Origin: Swaminathania salitolerans | GTDB lineage: Bacteria; Pseudomonadota; Alphaproteobacteria; Acetobacterales; Acetobacteraceae | Assembly (NCBI RefSeq): GCF_007988945.1 | Contig: NZ_BJVC01000001.1 | Coordinates: forward strand, 620,001 to 684,000 | Direction of reading: 5' to 3' | DNA length: 64,000 bases | Shown: in pieces, positions 38,299 to 46,750 of the stretch | How the letters are laid out: each line of letters starts with the position of its first letter | Position numbering within the stretch: position 1 is the first letter of the stretch | Made by a program: the position numbers and the translations under genes | The notes under the pieces: model-generated | Told to the model about the DNA's origin: nothing | Database searches by the model: none | Seen by the model: only the letters and a program-made list of their open reading frames with translations

Positions 38299-39162
38299 AT
38301 GACGATCGATCTGGATGCGATCCATGCAGCCTTGCCGCCCATGACCTCCCGGATCCGTCTCGTGGTTTCCGACATAGACGGAACGCTGCTCGGTCCCGAC
38401 AAGACGCTCTCCGCCGGGACGATCGAGGCCGCACGCCTGCTGAAGGCGAGCGGCATCGCGCTTTGTCTCGTCAGCTCCCGTTCGGCGCGGGGCATGATAC
38501 GCTATCATCGCGAACTCGGTCTCGAGACGCCGTTCGGAGCCCTCAATGGGGGAGCGATCGTCTCGGCGGATGACGAGATCCTCTCCCATCTCGTGCTTCC
38601 TGAACCCTGTGTCGCCTCTGCCTGTGACGTGCTGTCCGTGCATGCCATCGATACATGGCTCTTCCGGGATCATGACTGGCTGGTTCGGGACCCGGGCACA
38701 CCCTATGTGGCGCATGAGAGCAAGGTCGTGGGCCTCGCCCCGACCGTCGTTCCCGATTTCTCGGCCTGTCTGGGCGGCGTCGGCAAGATCATGGCGGCGA
38801 GCAGCAATGCCGCTTTGCTTGCCCGGATGGAAATCGAGATCGGTGCCATGCTGCGCGGAGAGGCGAGCGTTCATCGCTCTTCGGAGTATTATCTGGATAT
38901 CACCCATCGTGACGCCAACAAGGGATTTGCCGCGCGGGAGCTTGCGGCGCGGCTGGGCGTTTCGATGGAGGAAGTCGCCTGTATCGGCGACATGTCGAAC
39001 GACGTGCCAATGCTCGATTGTGCGGGGCTCGGTATCGCAATGGGCAATGCGAGCGCTGAAGTGCGCGCCCATGCCCATGTGACGACCGGCAGAAACGATG
39101 CGGAGGGCTGGGCCGAAGCCATGCATCGTTATGTGCTGCCCAGAGCACCGGTAGCGGCCTGA
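38299..39162 (+). CDS. HAD-superfamily (Cof-type) sugar phosphatase-like protein
   Basis: 287 residues from ATG 38299 (AAGAAGGAACACGAG upstream), chosen because the HAD motif I VVSDIDGTLL then falls near residue 22. Motif II is VSSRSARG near 58. Motif III/IV is GDMSNDVPMLDCAGLGIAMGNAS near 233, typical of Cof-type (class IIB) phosphatases acting on sugar phosphates. Its placement inside zwf-pgl-rpiA-gntK suggests a sugar-phosphate substrate or a repair role, but the exact substrate is unknown. Confidence 0.85.
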   Translation: MTIDLDAIHAALPPMTSRIRLVVSDIDGTLLGPDKTLSAGTIEAARLLKASGIALCLVSSRSARGMIRYHRELGLETPFGALNGGAIVSADDEILSHLVLPEPCVASACDVLSVHAIDTWLFRDHDWLVRDPGTPYVAHESKVVGLAPTVVPDFSACLGGVGKIMAASSNAALLARMEIEIGAMLRGEASVHRSSEYYLDITHRDANKGFAARELAARLGVSMEEVACIGDMSNDVPMLDCAGLGIAMGNASAEVRAHAHVTTGRNDAEGWAEAMHRYVLPRAPVAA

Positions 39163-39180
39163 GAGGAAGGAAGAGAAGTT

Positions 39181-39921
39181 ATGACAGGACATGACGTGCC
39201 ATCAGCCCGAGTGGTCGTTCTGAAGGATGGCGAGGCCGTCGCCCGTGAAATGGCTCGCTGGCTTCTCGAGGAGGCACTGGCGAAGAAGGACGGGCCGTTC
39301 GTGATCGCGCTTTCGGGCGGATCGACGCCGAAGCGTCTTTTCAAGATCATGGCCGAGCCCGAATTCGCGAAGACATTCCCGTGGGACAGGACACAGATCT
39401 TTTTCGGCGACGATCGCCATGTGCCCTACACCCATGCGGACAGCAATTATACGATGACCCGCCAGCTCCTGCTGGATCATGTCGCCATTCCGCCCGCGAA
39501 CGTCCATCCGATCCCCGCTGACGGAACGCCGGAGGACGACGCCGCGCTCTATCAGCGGAGTCTCGAGCGGGTATACGGGGGCAGCGTACTCGAGCCCGGG
39601 CGTCCGCTTTTCGATGTGATCATGCTCGGCATGGGCCCGGACGGCCATACGGCGTCCCTGTTCCCACGTCAGCCGATCCTCGGGGAGCGCGAGAAATGGG
39701 TTGCGGCCTGCACGCCCGACAATGCACCGCATGACCGCGTTTCTCTCACCTATCCGGCGATCCATTCGAGCCGTCACGTCGTCTTCCTCGTCGAGGGCGC
39801 GGGCAAAGCCGAGATGCTGGCGCGAGTACGCAAGGGAGAGGACGCGCTTCCCTCTTCGCATATCACCTCGGAAGGGGATGTCACGTTCCTGACCGACGAG
39901 GCCGCGGCGGGAGATCTGTAG
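39181..39921 (+). CDS. pgl: 6-phosphogluconolactonase
   Basis: Hydrolyses 6-phosphogluconolactone to 6-phosphogluconate. The 246-residue product is of the DevB/SOL type, with VIALSGGSTPKRLFKIMAE near residue 42. WDRTQIFFGDDRHVPYTHADSNYTM is near 70, and DVIMLGMGPDGHTASLFP near 143 contains the catalytic histidine. It follows the HAD gene by 18 bp and precedes rpiA by 1 bp. Confidence 0.95.
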   Translation: MTGHDVPSARVVVLKDGEAVAREMARWLLEEALAKKDGPFVIALSGGSTPKRLFKIMAEPEFAKTFPWDRTQIFFGDDRHVPYTHADSNYTMTRQLLLDHVAIPPANVHPIPADGTPEDDAALYQRSLERVYGGSVLEPGRPLFDVIMLGMGPDGHTASLFPRQPILGEREKWVAACTPDNAPHDRVSLTYPAIHSSRHVVFLVEGAGKAEMLARVRKGEDALPSSHITSEGDVTFLTDEAAAGDL

Positions 39922-39922
39922 G

Positions 39923-40636
39923 ATGTCAGAGAGCGAAGAGAGCAAGGCGCGCGTTGCTGCGCTGAAACGCGAAGCCGCGATCAAGGCCGTTTCCTATGTC
40001 GAGGACGGCATGGCGGTCGGCCTCGGGACAGGGAGCACGGCGAAGTTCATGATCGACGCGCTCGGAGAGAGGGTGCGCAAGGAGGGGCTCCGGATCCGCG
40101 CGATTCCGACATCCGAGGCCAGCGCCAACCAGGCCAGTGCCCTGTCGATCCCGATCACGAATTTCTCGGACGATCCCGAGCTCGATATTGCGATCGACGG
40201 GGCCGACGAGGTGCAGGCCGGATCGCTCTTCCTGATCAAGGGACGGGGCGGGGCGCTTCTTCGCGAGAAGATCGTCGCCGTTTCGGCGCGTCGCTTCGTC
40301 GTCATCGTCGATGAAAGCAAGCTCGTCGACGATCTCGGAACCCATATGCCCGTGCCGGTCGAGATCATTCCCTGGGGATGGGAGCGTGTCGAGAATCTGC
40401 TCTGCAAGACGGGCGCCAGACATTGCCAGCCGCGCCGGAACGACGATGGCTCGCTCTACCAGACCGATAATCACAACATCATCATCGATTGCGATTACGA
40501 GCGTATCGAGGATCCCCGTGCTCTGGCCGATCAGATCATCTCGATCACCGGAGTGGTGGATCACGGCCTTTTCCTCGATGTGACAACAGAGGTACTCGTT
40601 GCCGGTACCGGCGGATTGAGGAGACTGGCCCTGTGA
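39923..40636 (+). CDS. rpiA: Ribose-5-phosphate isomerase A
   Basis: Interconverts ribose-5-phosphate and ribulose-5-phosphate. The 237-residue product has GMAVGLGTGSTAKFMIDAL near residue 28 and IPTSEASANQA near 62. DIAIDGADEVQ near 89 carries the catalytic acidic residues, and KGRGGALLREKIVA near 104 the lysine. It starts one base after the pgl stop and ends inside the gluconokinase start (GTGA), so the segment is translationally coupled. Confidence 0.95.
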   Translation: MSESEESKARVAALKREAAIKAVSYVEDGMAVGLGTGSTAKFMIDALGERVRKEGLRIRAIPTSEASANQASALSIPITNFSDDPELDIAIDGADEVQAGSLFLIKGRGGALLREKIVAVSARRFVVIVDESKLVDDLGTHMPVPVEIIPWGWERVENLLCKTGARHCQPRRNDDGSLYQTDNHNIIIDCDYERIEDPRALADQIISITGVVDHGLFLDVTTEVLVAGTGGLRRLAL

Positions 40637-41157
40637 GCGGCATGACACAAAGCGGCGCACCTTCCCTCTATGTCGTCATGGGGGTCTCCGGATGCGGAAA
40701 AACGACCGTGGCGCAGGGGCTGGCCGAGCATTTCGGCTGGCCCTTCCAGGAGGGGGACGATCTGCATCCGAAGACCAATGTCGAGAAGATGCACGCGGGG
40801 ATCCCTCTCGACGATGCCGATCGCGCGCCCTGGCTCAGATTATGCCATGACTGGCTTGCCGCCCATGCCGAGACGGGCGGGGTTCTGACCTGCTCCGCGC
40901 TCAAGCGTGCCTATCGCGACACGTTGCGCTCGGGTCTCGTCGTCACCTTCGTCTATCTCGAAACGACGGAAGAAACGATCGCCGAGCGTCTGGAGCATCG
41001 CATGGGGCATTTCATGCCGCCGAGCCTGCTGCCCAGTCAGCTTGCGACGCTCGAACCGCCGATGGATGACGAGCGTGTGATCACGCTCGACAGCGCCGGA
41101 ACGCCCGATGTCGTGATGGCCGAGCTGATCCGGCGGGTCTCGTCTTCCCGGGGATGA
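40633..41157 (+). CDS. gntK: Gluconokinase, GntK type
   Basis: Phosphorylates gluconate to 6-phosphogluconate, feeding gnd. Walker A is VMGVSGCGKTTVAQGL near residue 13, and QEGDDLHPKTNVEKMHAGIPLDDADRAPWL is the family core. CSALKRAYRDTLR lies near 90. I prefer the GTG at 40633, which overlaps the rpiA stop and has GAGGAG 9 bases upstream; the ATG at 40642 would give 171 rather than 174 residues. It closes the pentose-phosphate block and lets periplasmically made gluconate enter the same route. Confidence 0.93.
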   Translation: MSGMTQSGAPSLYVVMGVSGCGKTTVAQGLAEHFGWPFQEGDDLHPKTNVEKMHAGIPLDDADRAPWLRLCHDWLAAHAETGGVLTCSALKRAYRDTLRSGLVVTFVYLETTEETIAERLEHRMGHFMPPSLLPSQLATLEPPMDDERVITLDSAGTPDVVMAELIRRVSSSRG

Positions 41158-41503
41158 TGTCCGGAGTTTCAACCTTGTCCCCTGCCATCAACAGTTTATG
41201 CACAGGGTGATCCGCAAGGTTGTTCCCCCGAACTGGGGATAATTTCCTTTATCCCCGACCCTCACTCTGATCCTGACTCTTGCTGGCCCCGCCCCCCACC
41301 CCGGGGCCATCTCCTCTGCGGGTTTGCCTTATCCGGGTCACGAAATGGCGCCATGATGAGCCGATACAAGCGGCCGGACCGGACGGCGTGACCGGAGACT
41401 ACATGGGGGGGCGCGTGCACCCGGTAAGGGCGTTTGCGAAGCCGGGGGCACGGGCGGTGCCGTGCCCCGAGGCCTGTATCCGGCAATATTCACGGGGATC
41501 TCG
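41158..41503. promoter_or_regulatory. Intergenic region with a DnaA-box match and an inverted repeat
   Basis: This 346-bp stretch contains TTATGCACA (41196-41204), an exact match to the DnaA box TTATNCACA. It also has a palindrome GGGGATAA / TTATCCCC with a 6-base gap at 41235-41256. Downstream is a C-rich tract and then the leader of the lipoprotein gene. No gene is seen. A single DnaA box is not enough to call an origin. Confidence 0.45.
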
Positions 41504-42373
41504 ATGAACGTAAGAAACAGGCTCTTTTCCTGGGTGGGGATCACGCTCGCCGTCGCGGCTGTGACGAGCCTGCCCGGATGTCGCCATCGCGAAACCGGAT
41601 CTTCTGCCGCGATTCCGCCCGCCGTCTTCGCCCGGGGCATGATGGTCAGGGCGGCAGCGGGCGACGGTCCCGGTGTGCGCGACGGAAAGGCAATCGCCTA
41701 TCGCTACGATCTGTCTTTTCTCGTGTCTGACGGGATGGTCACGCCTCATTTCGAGCGGGCCCGGACATATTGCCTGAAAACCTCCGAATGCAGCCTCATC
41801 TCCGCGCAGCAGATGGCCCATGAGGGGGAAGCAGGCGATGCACGGATCACCTTGCGTCTTCCCCATCGGGATGTGGCGGCCTTTCTTGCTCTTGCTGCCT
41901 CTCCGCTTCCCGGCGAAACCGGGCAGAAGATCCACGCGATACGACAATCGGTCGATGCCGAGGATCTCGCGCCTGCCTTGCGGGACGTGGCGCGGCGCAT
42001 CGTTCAGCTCACCGCCTATCGCGATCGTCTCGAGGTGCTCGAAAAGCAGAGCGCCGCGCGGGCGGAAGATCTGATCCGTGTTGCCAAGGAGCTGTCGGAG
42101 GTCCAGTCCGAACTCGAATCGATCCAGGGGCAGGAGAGCCAGCTCCGCCGCCGGGTCGATACCGAGGAGATCGATCTCACCTATACGGCGCGTCTTCACG
42201 CGACCGGCCCGCTCCGTGAGGCATGGCGCGAAATGGGGCGCGATCTGCTCGCGAGCGCGGCCGATGTCCTCACCTTCGTCATGACCGCCATTCCCTGGCT
42301 CCCTCTCGTCCTGCTCGGTCTGGTGTTCATCCGTCTCGCGCTCAGGCGCGGGTGGTTCCGCCCGGGACCATGA
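41504..42373 (+). CDS. DUF4349-like lipoprotein
   Basis: The 289-residue product starts at ATG 41504, giving a lipoprotein signal with lipobox LPGC (cysteine near residue 25). The body has ITLRLPHRDVAAFLALAA, then a long coiled coil (about 150-205, with TAYRDRLEVLEKQSAARAED and LSEVQSELESIQGQESQLRR). A C-terminal membrane helix (about 252-280) is followed by a basic tail. This layout (lipid anchor, domain, coiled coil, C-terminal membrane segment) fits the DUF4349 family, whose role is not known. A membrane-bound position is inferred from the two anchors. Confidence 0.8.
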   Translation: MNVRNRLFSWVGITLAVAAVTSLPGCRHRETGSSAAIPPAVFARGMMVRAAAGDGPGVRDGKAIAYRYDLSFLVSDGMVTPHFERARTYCLKTSECSLISAQQMAHEGEAGDARITLRLPHRDVAAFLALAASPLPGETGQKIHAIRQSVDAEDLAPALRDVARRIVQLTAYRDRLEVLEKQSAARAEDLIRVAKELSEVQSELESIQGQESQLRRRVDTEEIDLTYTARLHATGPLREAWREMGRDLLASAADVLTFVMTAIPWLPLVLLGLVFIRLALRRGWFRPGP

Positions 42374-42547
42374 GGTCGCTCATGAGGTCGTGCGGTTCTG
42401 GACTGAGGCCATGCCCCCGATCGCAGGCAGGATCCGTCTGGTCGCTGCATCGGCGTCTTCATACGACGGATCGGAGAACCGGATTGCGTCTGATGCGTCA
42501 GAAATGACAAGAAGATGAAAGATCGGTAATCAGGAGAGACGCGCGCC

Positions 42548-44047
42548 ATGACAGCCATCCCCGATAGTCCCCGTTCCCATGCTCCGGATCCGCACGGGGC
42601 GCCTCTCGAGACGGATATTCCCGCACGGCTCGATCGGTTGCCCTGGTCGCGTTTCCACATGCTCGTCGTGATGGCGTTGGGTATCACCTGGATTCTCGAT
42701 GGTCTGGAGGTCACGGTCATAGGATCGCTGGCCCCGTCGCTACAGCGCGGCGATACGCTCGGGCTCTCAGCCGACGGTATCGGATTTGCGTCTTCGGCCT
42801 ATGTGGCCGGAGCGGTGCTCGGTGCGCTGATATTCGGATGGATGACGGACCGTCTGGGCAGAAAGCAGATCTTTTTCCTCACCCTCGCCCTGTATGTCGT
42901 CGGTGTCGGTGCTTCTGCGCTTTCATGGGGGTTGGGCAGTTTTGCCATCGCGCGCTTCGTGACGGGCATGGGCATAGGCGGAGAGTATTCCGCCATCAAT
43001 TCGGCAATCGACGAGCTCGTTCCCGCGCGCCTGCGCGGGCGTGTGGATGTCATGGTCAACGGAACCTTCTGGGCCGGTGCGGCCTTCGGCGCTCTGGGTT
43101 CAGTGTGGCTTCTCAATACAGGTCTCATCCCGGTATGGCTCGCCTGGAGGCTGGCTTTCGCCCTGGGGGCGTTGCTTGGCGTTGCGGTGCTTCTCCTCCG
43201 GGCTTTCGTGCCGGAGAGTCCGCGCTGGCTCATGACGCATCGTCGCGTCGCCGAGGCCGAGTCCATCGTGGCCAGGGTCGAGGCGCGCTGCCCCGCGCCC
43301 GCGGAGGGCAGGGGGCAGCCTCTGCACAAGGTGCTGATCTACCCCGCCGGAGCATTCAGCCCTCTCGACATGATCCGGATCATGGCGCGGCATTACCGGA
43401 GCCGCTCGCTCTATGTTCTGGTTCTGATGATCTCACAGGCCTTCCTGTACAATGCCGTGTTCTTTACCTACGGCATGGTGCTCACGCGGTATCACGACGT
43501 GCCGGCTGAGGCGGTCGGGTGGTATATCCTGCCTCTGGCTCTGGGCAATCTCATCGGTCCTCTCGTTCTGGCGCGCGGTTTCGATAGCTGGGGCCGACGT
43601 CGCATGATTGCCTCGAGCTATGCGATATCGGGCATATTGATGGGGCTGGTCGCCTGGGCCATGGGGGCGCATATCCTGACTGCGACCACCCAGACTCTCG
43701 CCTGGTGCGGTATATTCTTCTTCGCCTCTGCTGCGGCGTCCTCGGCCTATCTCACGGCAAGCGAGCTTTTTCCCCTCGAGATGCGTGCGTTCGCCATTGC
43801 GATTTTCTATGCCGTCGGCACGCTTTTCGGCGGTGTCGCCGCGCCACTCATTTTCGGCCATCTGATCGGCACGGGGCGTCTGTCGCTTCTGCTCATGGGG
43901 TATGGCGTTGCCGCACTGCTGATGATCGTGGCGAGTATCGTGGCCTGGATATGGGGCGTGGATGCCGAAAACCGGTCCCTGGAGGAGGTCGCGCCTCCGC
44001 TTTCGCAATATTACCGTCCCGGGGCAGGGATGCTCAACGAGGCATAG
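42548..44047 (+). CDS. MFS transporter, sugar/acid porter type
   Basis: 499 residues with about 12 membrane segments starting near residue 38 (MLVVMALGITWILDGLEVTV). The MFS signature between TM2 and TM3 is GWMTDRLGRKQIFF near 98, and the repeated one in the second half is RGFDSWGRRRM near 345. VPESPRWLMTHRR near 220 is the sugar-porter PESPR motif. It resembles aromatic-acid, metabolite or sugar symporters; the substrate is not deducible. It lies apart from the pentose block, 174 bp after the lipoprotein gene, on its own. Confidence 0.9.
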   Translation: MTAIPDSPRSHAPDPHGAPLETDIPARLDRLPWSRFHMLVVMALGITWILDGLEVTVIGSLAPSLQRGDTLGLSADGIGFASSAYVAGAVLGALIFGWMTDRLGRKQIFFLTLALYVVGVGASALSWGLGSFAIARFVTGMGIGGEYSAINSAIDELVPARLRGRVDVMVNGTFWAGAAFGALGSVWLLNTGLIPVWLAWRLAFALGALLGVAVLLLRAFVPESPRWLMTHRRVAEAESIVARVEARCPAPAEGRGQPLHKVLIYPAGAFSPLDMIRIMARHYRSRSLYVLVLMISQAFLYNAVFFTYGMVLTRYHDVPAEAVGWYILPLALGNLIGPLVLARGFDSWGRRRMIASSYAISGILMGLVAWAMGAHILTATTQTLAWCGIFFFASAAASSAYLTASELFPLEMRAFAIAIFYAVGTLFGGVAAPLIFGHLIGTGRLSLLLMGYGVAALLMIVASIVAWIWGVDAENRSLEEVAPPLSQYYRPGAGMLNEA

Positions 44048-44120
44048 TCCGAAATCCCCGCTGCTGCTGCATGGCACGGGGAAACGGAATCCGGTTTGTT
44101 CCGGTCCGCTCCGGCGCGGA

Positions 44121-44501
44121 TCAGCCCTGATAGAGTTCCAGGGGAAGCCCGTCGGGGTCGGAGAAGAAGGTGTAGAGCTTTCCGGTATAGGGATCCGTGC
44201 GGATCGGTTCGCAGGTTATGGCGTTGGCAGCAAGATGGTCGACGGTTGCCTGGATATCGTCCACGGTGAAGGCAAGATGTCGCAATCCGGCCGCCTCGGG
44301 ATGCGACGGTCGGCTCGGCGGTGTCGGGAAGGAAAAGAGCTCGATCTGCGTGTTGCCGACCGCGATATCGCACTTCCAGGACTGGCGCTGGGCGCGCCAG
44401 ACTTCGCGTATGATCCTGAGGCCGAGCATCTCGGTGTAGAAGCTGCGCGATTTCTGATAGTCGGACGCGATGATCGCAACGTGATGAATGTTCTGGAACA
44501 T
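44121..44501 (-). CDS. VOC-family (glyoxalase-like) protein
   Basis: 126 residues from ATG 44499-44501; the longer frame adds a basic stretch overlapping the upstream stop. The fold is a vicinal oxygen chelate pair: MFQNIHHVAIIASDYQKSRSFYTEMLGL with the first metal histidine, then GLRHLAFTVDDI and PLELYQG with the later His and Glu. It resembles YaeR-type small VOC proteins, metal-dependent with unclear substrate. It is coupled to the methyltransferase gene, 4 bp upstream. Confidence 0.85.
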   Translation of the reverse strand: MFQNIHHVAIIASDYQKSRSFYTEMLGLRIIREVWRAQRQSWKCDIAVGNTQIELFSFPTPPSRPSHPEAAGLRHLAFTVDDIQATVDHLAANAITCEPIRTDPYTGKLYTFFSDPDGLPLELYQG

Positions 44502-44505
44502 CCTG

Positions 44506-45291
44506 CTAGTCCTGTTTCTGGCGGGCTTTCCGGCCATTCGACAATTCGGTCACCACGCCATGCAGCGTGCGCAGCTCCTGCTCGGTCACTTCGCCGCGCT
44601 GGAACAGGTGGCGCAGGTTGCGGACCATTCCCGGGCGCTTCTGGGTATTGCGCAGGAAACCGCAGGCGTCGAGATCGCGGGTCAGATGATCGAGGAAGTT
44701 TTCGAGCTCACCCTTCGTCGCGACATGGGTCTCGTTCGTCATCAGGGTTCTGGGCGGTGTGGTTTCGCAGGCCATCCACCATTCATAGGCCATGATCAGC
44801 ACGGCCTGAGCCAGATTGAGCGACATGAAGTTGGGATTGAGCGGATAGCGGATCAGGATATCGGCCCGCGCCATGTCCTCGTTATCGAGCCCCGCTCTCT
44901 CAGGTCCGAACAGAAGTCCGGCCCGCAGACCCCGGCTCGAGATGGCGCGCAGCTCCGCAGCCGCCCCGCGTGCGGTCATGACCGTTTTCACGATATGACG
45001 CGGTCTCGGGCAGGTTGCCATGACGTGATGCAGGTCGGCGACCGCCTCGTCGACGCTGTCGAAGACCTGTGCCGCATCGAGAATGCGATCGGCGCCCGAA
45101 GAGGCATACCAGGCCCGCTCCTGCGGCCAGCCATCTCTCGGGGCGACGAGACGCAGATGGAAGAGGCCGCCATTGGCCATGGCCCGCGCCGTGGTGCCGA
45201 TATTCTCGGCAAGCTGGGGACGCACCAGGATGACCACCGGGCTGAAAGCACCGATCGGCCCGATATCGGCGCCGCCATCGCGACCGGTCAT
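44506..45291 (-). CDS. trmJ: tRNA/rRNA methyltransferase, TrmJ-like SPOUT family
   Basis: 261 residues of SpoU/TrmJ type, 2'-O-methylation of tRNA position 32 in known members. Motif 1 is VILVRPQLAENIGTTARAMAN near residue 20. Motif 2 is GLLFGPERAGLDNEDMARAD near 125, and motif 3 is IRYPLNPNFMSLNLAQAVLIMAYE near 145, the knotted SAM site. The C-terminal extension (TKGELENFLDHLTRDLDACGFL) is typical for TrmJ. It overlaps cysS by 4 bp and precedes the VOC gene on the minus strand. Confidence 0.88.
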   Translation of the reverse strand: MTGRDGGADIGPIGAFSPVVILVRPQLAENIGTTARAMANGGLFHLRLVAPRDGWPQERAWYASSGADRILDAAQVFDSVDEAVADLHHVMATCPRPRHIVKTVMTARGAAAELRAISSRGLRAGLLFGPERAGLDNEDMARADILIRYPLNPNFMSLNLAQAVLIMAYEWWMACETTPPRTLMTNETHVATKGELENFLDHLTRDLDACGFLRNTQKRPGMVRNLRHLFQRGEVTEQELRTLHGVVTELSNGRKARQKQD

Positions 45292-46655
45292 GCGCGCCTC
45301 CAGCTCGTTCCTGAGGCGGTATCCTCGAGAAGGATGCCCTGCTCGGACAACCGGGCGCGTATATCATCCGCAGTGGTGAAATCCCGCGCCTTCTTCGCTT
45401 CGGCCCGTTGTGCGATGAGCGCCTCGATCGCCGTATCGTCCGCGCCGGAGCGGAACCAGAGATCGGGAGACCGGGTCAGTATGCCGATGAGCCGCCCGCA
45501 TGCGCTGAGCGCATCGGAGGCGGCCTGATCGCCCTGCAATGCCGCATCGGCAAGCGGATGCAGGCAGCTCAGGGCGAGCGGCGTATTCATGTCGTCGCAC
45601 AGGGCGTTCATGAACGGGGCGCAAAGAGACGAGGCGGGTTCGACTTCGGCCAGGGGAGGGGTCCGCTCGAGCGCGCGATAGAACCGGTCGAGCGTTCGCT
45701 TGGCCTCCTCAAGTTTTTCCCAGGTGAAATCGAGGACCGAGCGGTAATGCGTGCCGAGCATCAGGAGGCGGAGCGCCTCGGCAGGGGCCCGGGTGAGCAC
45801 CTGTCTGATGGTGTAGAAATTGCCCAGGGATTTGGACATCTTCTCGCCGTTCGAGAGCAGCATCGCGTTATGCAGCCAGGTATGGGCGAAGCCGCTCGCT
45901 GGCGCGCAGCAGAGAGATTGCGCGCGTTCGTTCTCGTGATGGGGGAACATGAGATCGTCTCCGCCCCCATGTATGTCGAAGCTTTCGCCGAGATAGCGTC
46001 TCGACATGGCCGAACACTCGATATGCCAGCCCGGCCGCCCGCGTCCATAGGGGCTGTCCCAGCCGGGCTGATCGGCCGAGGAGGGTTTCCACAGGACGAA
46101 ATCGCCCGGATGACGCTTGTAGGGAGCGACCTCGACCCGCGCGCCTGCGAGAAGATCCTCCGGACTGCGCCCGGACAACGCGCCATAGCTGGCGCAGCGA
46201 TCGACGGCGAAGAGCACGTGTCCCTCTGCCACATAGGCGTGATCGCTGGCGACGAGCTGGTCGATCATGGCCAGCATGTCGTCGATATGATGGGTTGCGC
46301 GGGGCTCGACATCCGGCGGAAGGATGTTCAGCTCGGCCACGTCCTCGTGGAAGATCTCCGTCGTCCGGGCAGTCAGCGCGCCGATCGTCTCGCCGTTTTC
46401 ACGGGCGCGGGCCGTGATCTTGTCGTCCACATCGGTGATGTTGCGCACGAAGGTGACGTGCGGATACAGGCAGCGCAGGAGCCGGACGAGAATATCGGCG
46501 CTGAGCATCGCGCGGAGATTGCCGATATGGACCGCGTCATAGACGGTCGGGCCGCAGTAATAGACACGCACGTTCTCCGGATCGATCGGAGTGAATACCC
46601 GTTTCTGCCGGGTCTGGCTGTCATGCAGCGAAAGAGAATGAGAAGGGGAGGCCAT
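45288..46655 (-). CDS. cysS: Cysteinyl-tRNA synthetase
   Basis: CysS charges tRNA-Cys. The 455-residue product shows the HIGH motif in YCGPTVYDAVHIGNLRAM near residue 29 and the KMSKS loop SNGEKMSKSLGNFYT near 270. Zinc ligands are likely in the Cys at 31 and in WHIECSAMS and HHENERAQS near 210-240. Its start is at 46653-46655 and its end overlaps trmJ. The length matches the family. Confidence 0.95.
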   Translation of the reverse strand: MASPSHSLSLHDSQTRQKRVFTPIDPENVRVYYCGPTVYDAVHIGNLRAMLSADILVRLLRCLYPHVTFVRNITDVDDKITARARENGETIGALTARTTEIFHEDVAELNILPPDVEPRATHHIDDMLAMIDQLVASDHAYVAEGHVLFAVDRCASYGALSGRSPEDLLAGARVEVAPYKRHPGDFVLWKPSSADQPGWDSPYGRGRPGWHIECSAMSRRYLGESFDIHGGGDDLMFPHHENERAQSLCCAPASGFAHTWLHNAMLLSNGEKMSKSLGNFYTIRQVLTRAPAEALRLLMLGTHYRSVLDFTWEKLEEAKRTLDRFYRALERTPPLAEVEPASSLCAPFMNALCDDMNTPLALSCLHPLADAALQGDQAASDALSACGRLIGILTRSPDLWFRSGADDTAIEALIAQRAEAKKARDFTTADDIRARLSEQGILLEDTASGTSWRRA

Positions 46656-46750
46656 GATCGAGAGTAGATGCGACAGCCCCGTCCCCGGTGCAACTCTAAT
46701 TTGCCGTTATCGACGCTGGTTTTGGGGCGTGAGTGCTGTCAGAAGGGCGC

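Noticed and set aside
41158-41503. Replication origin
   Set aside because: Only one exact DnaA box and no AT-rich unwinding region.
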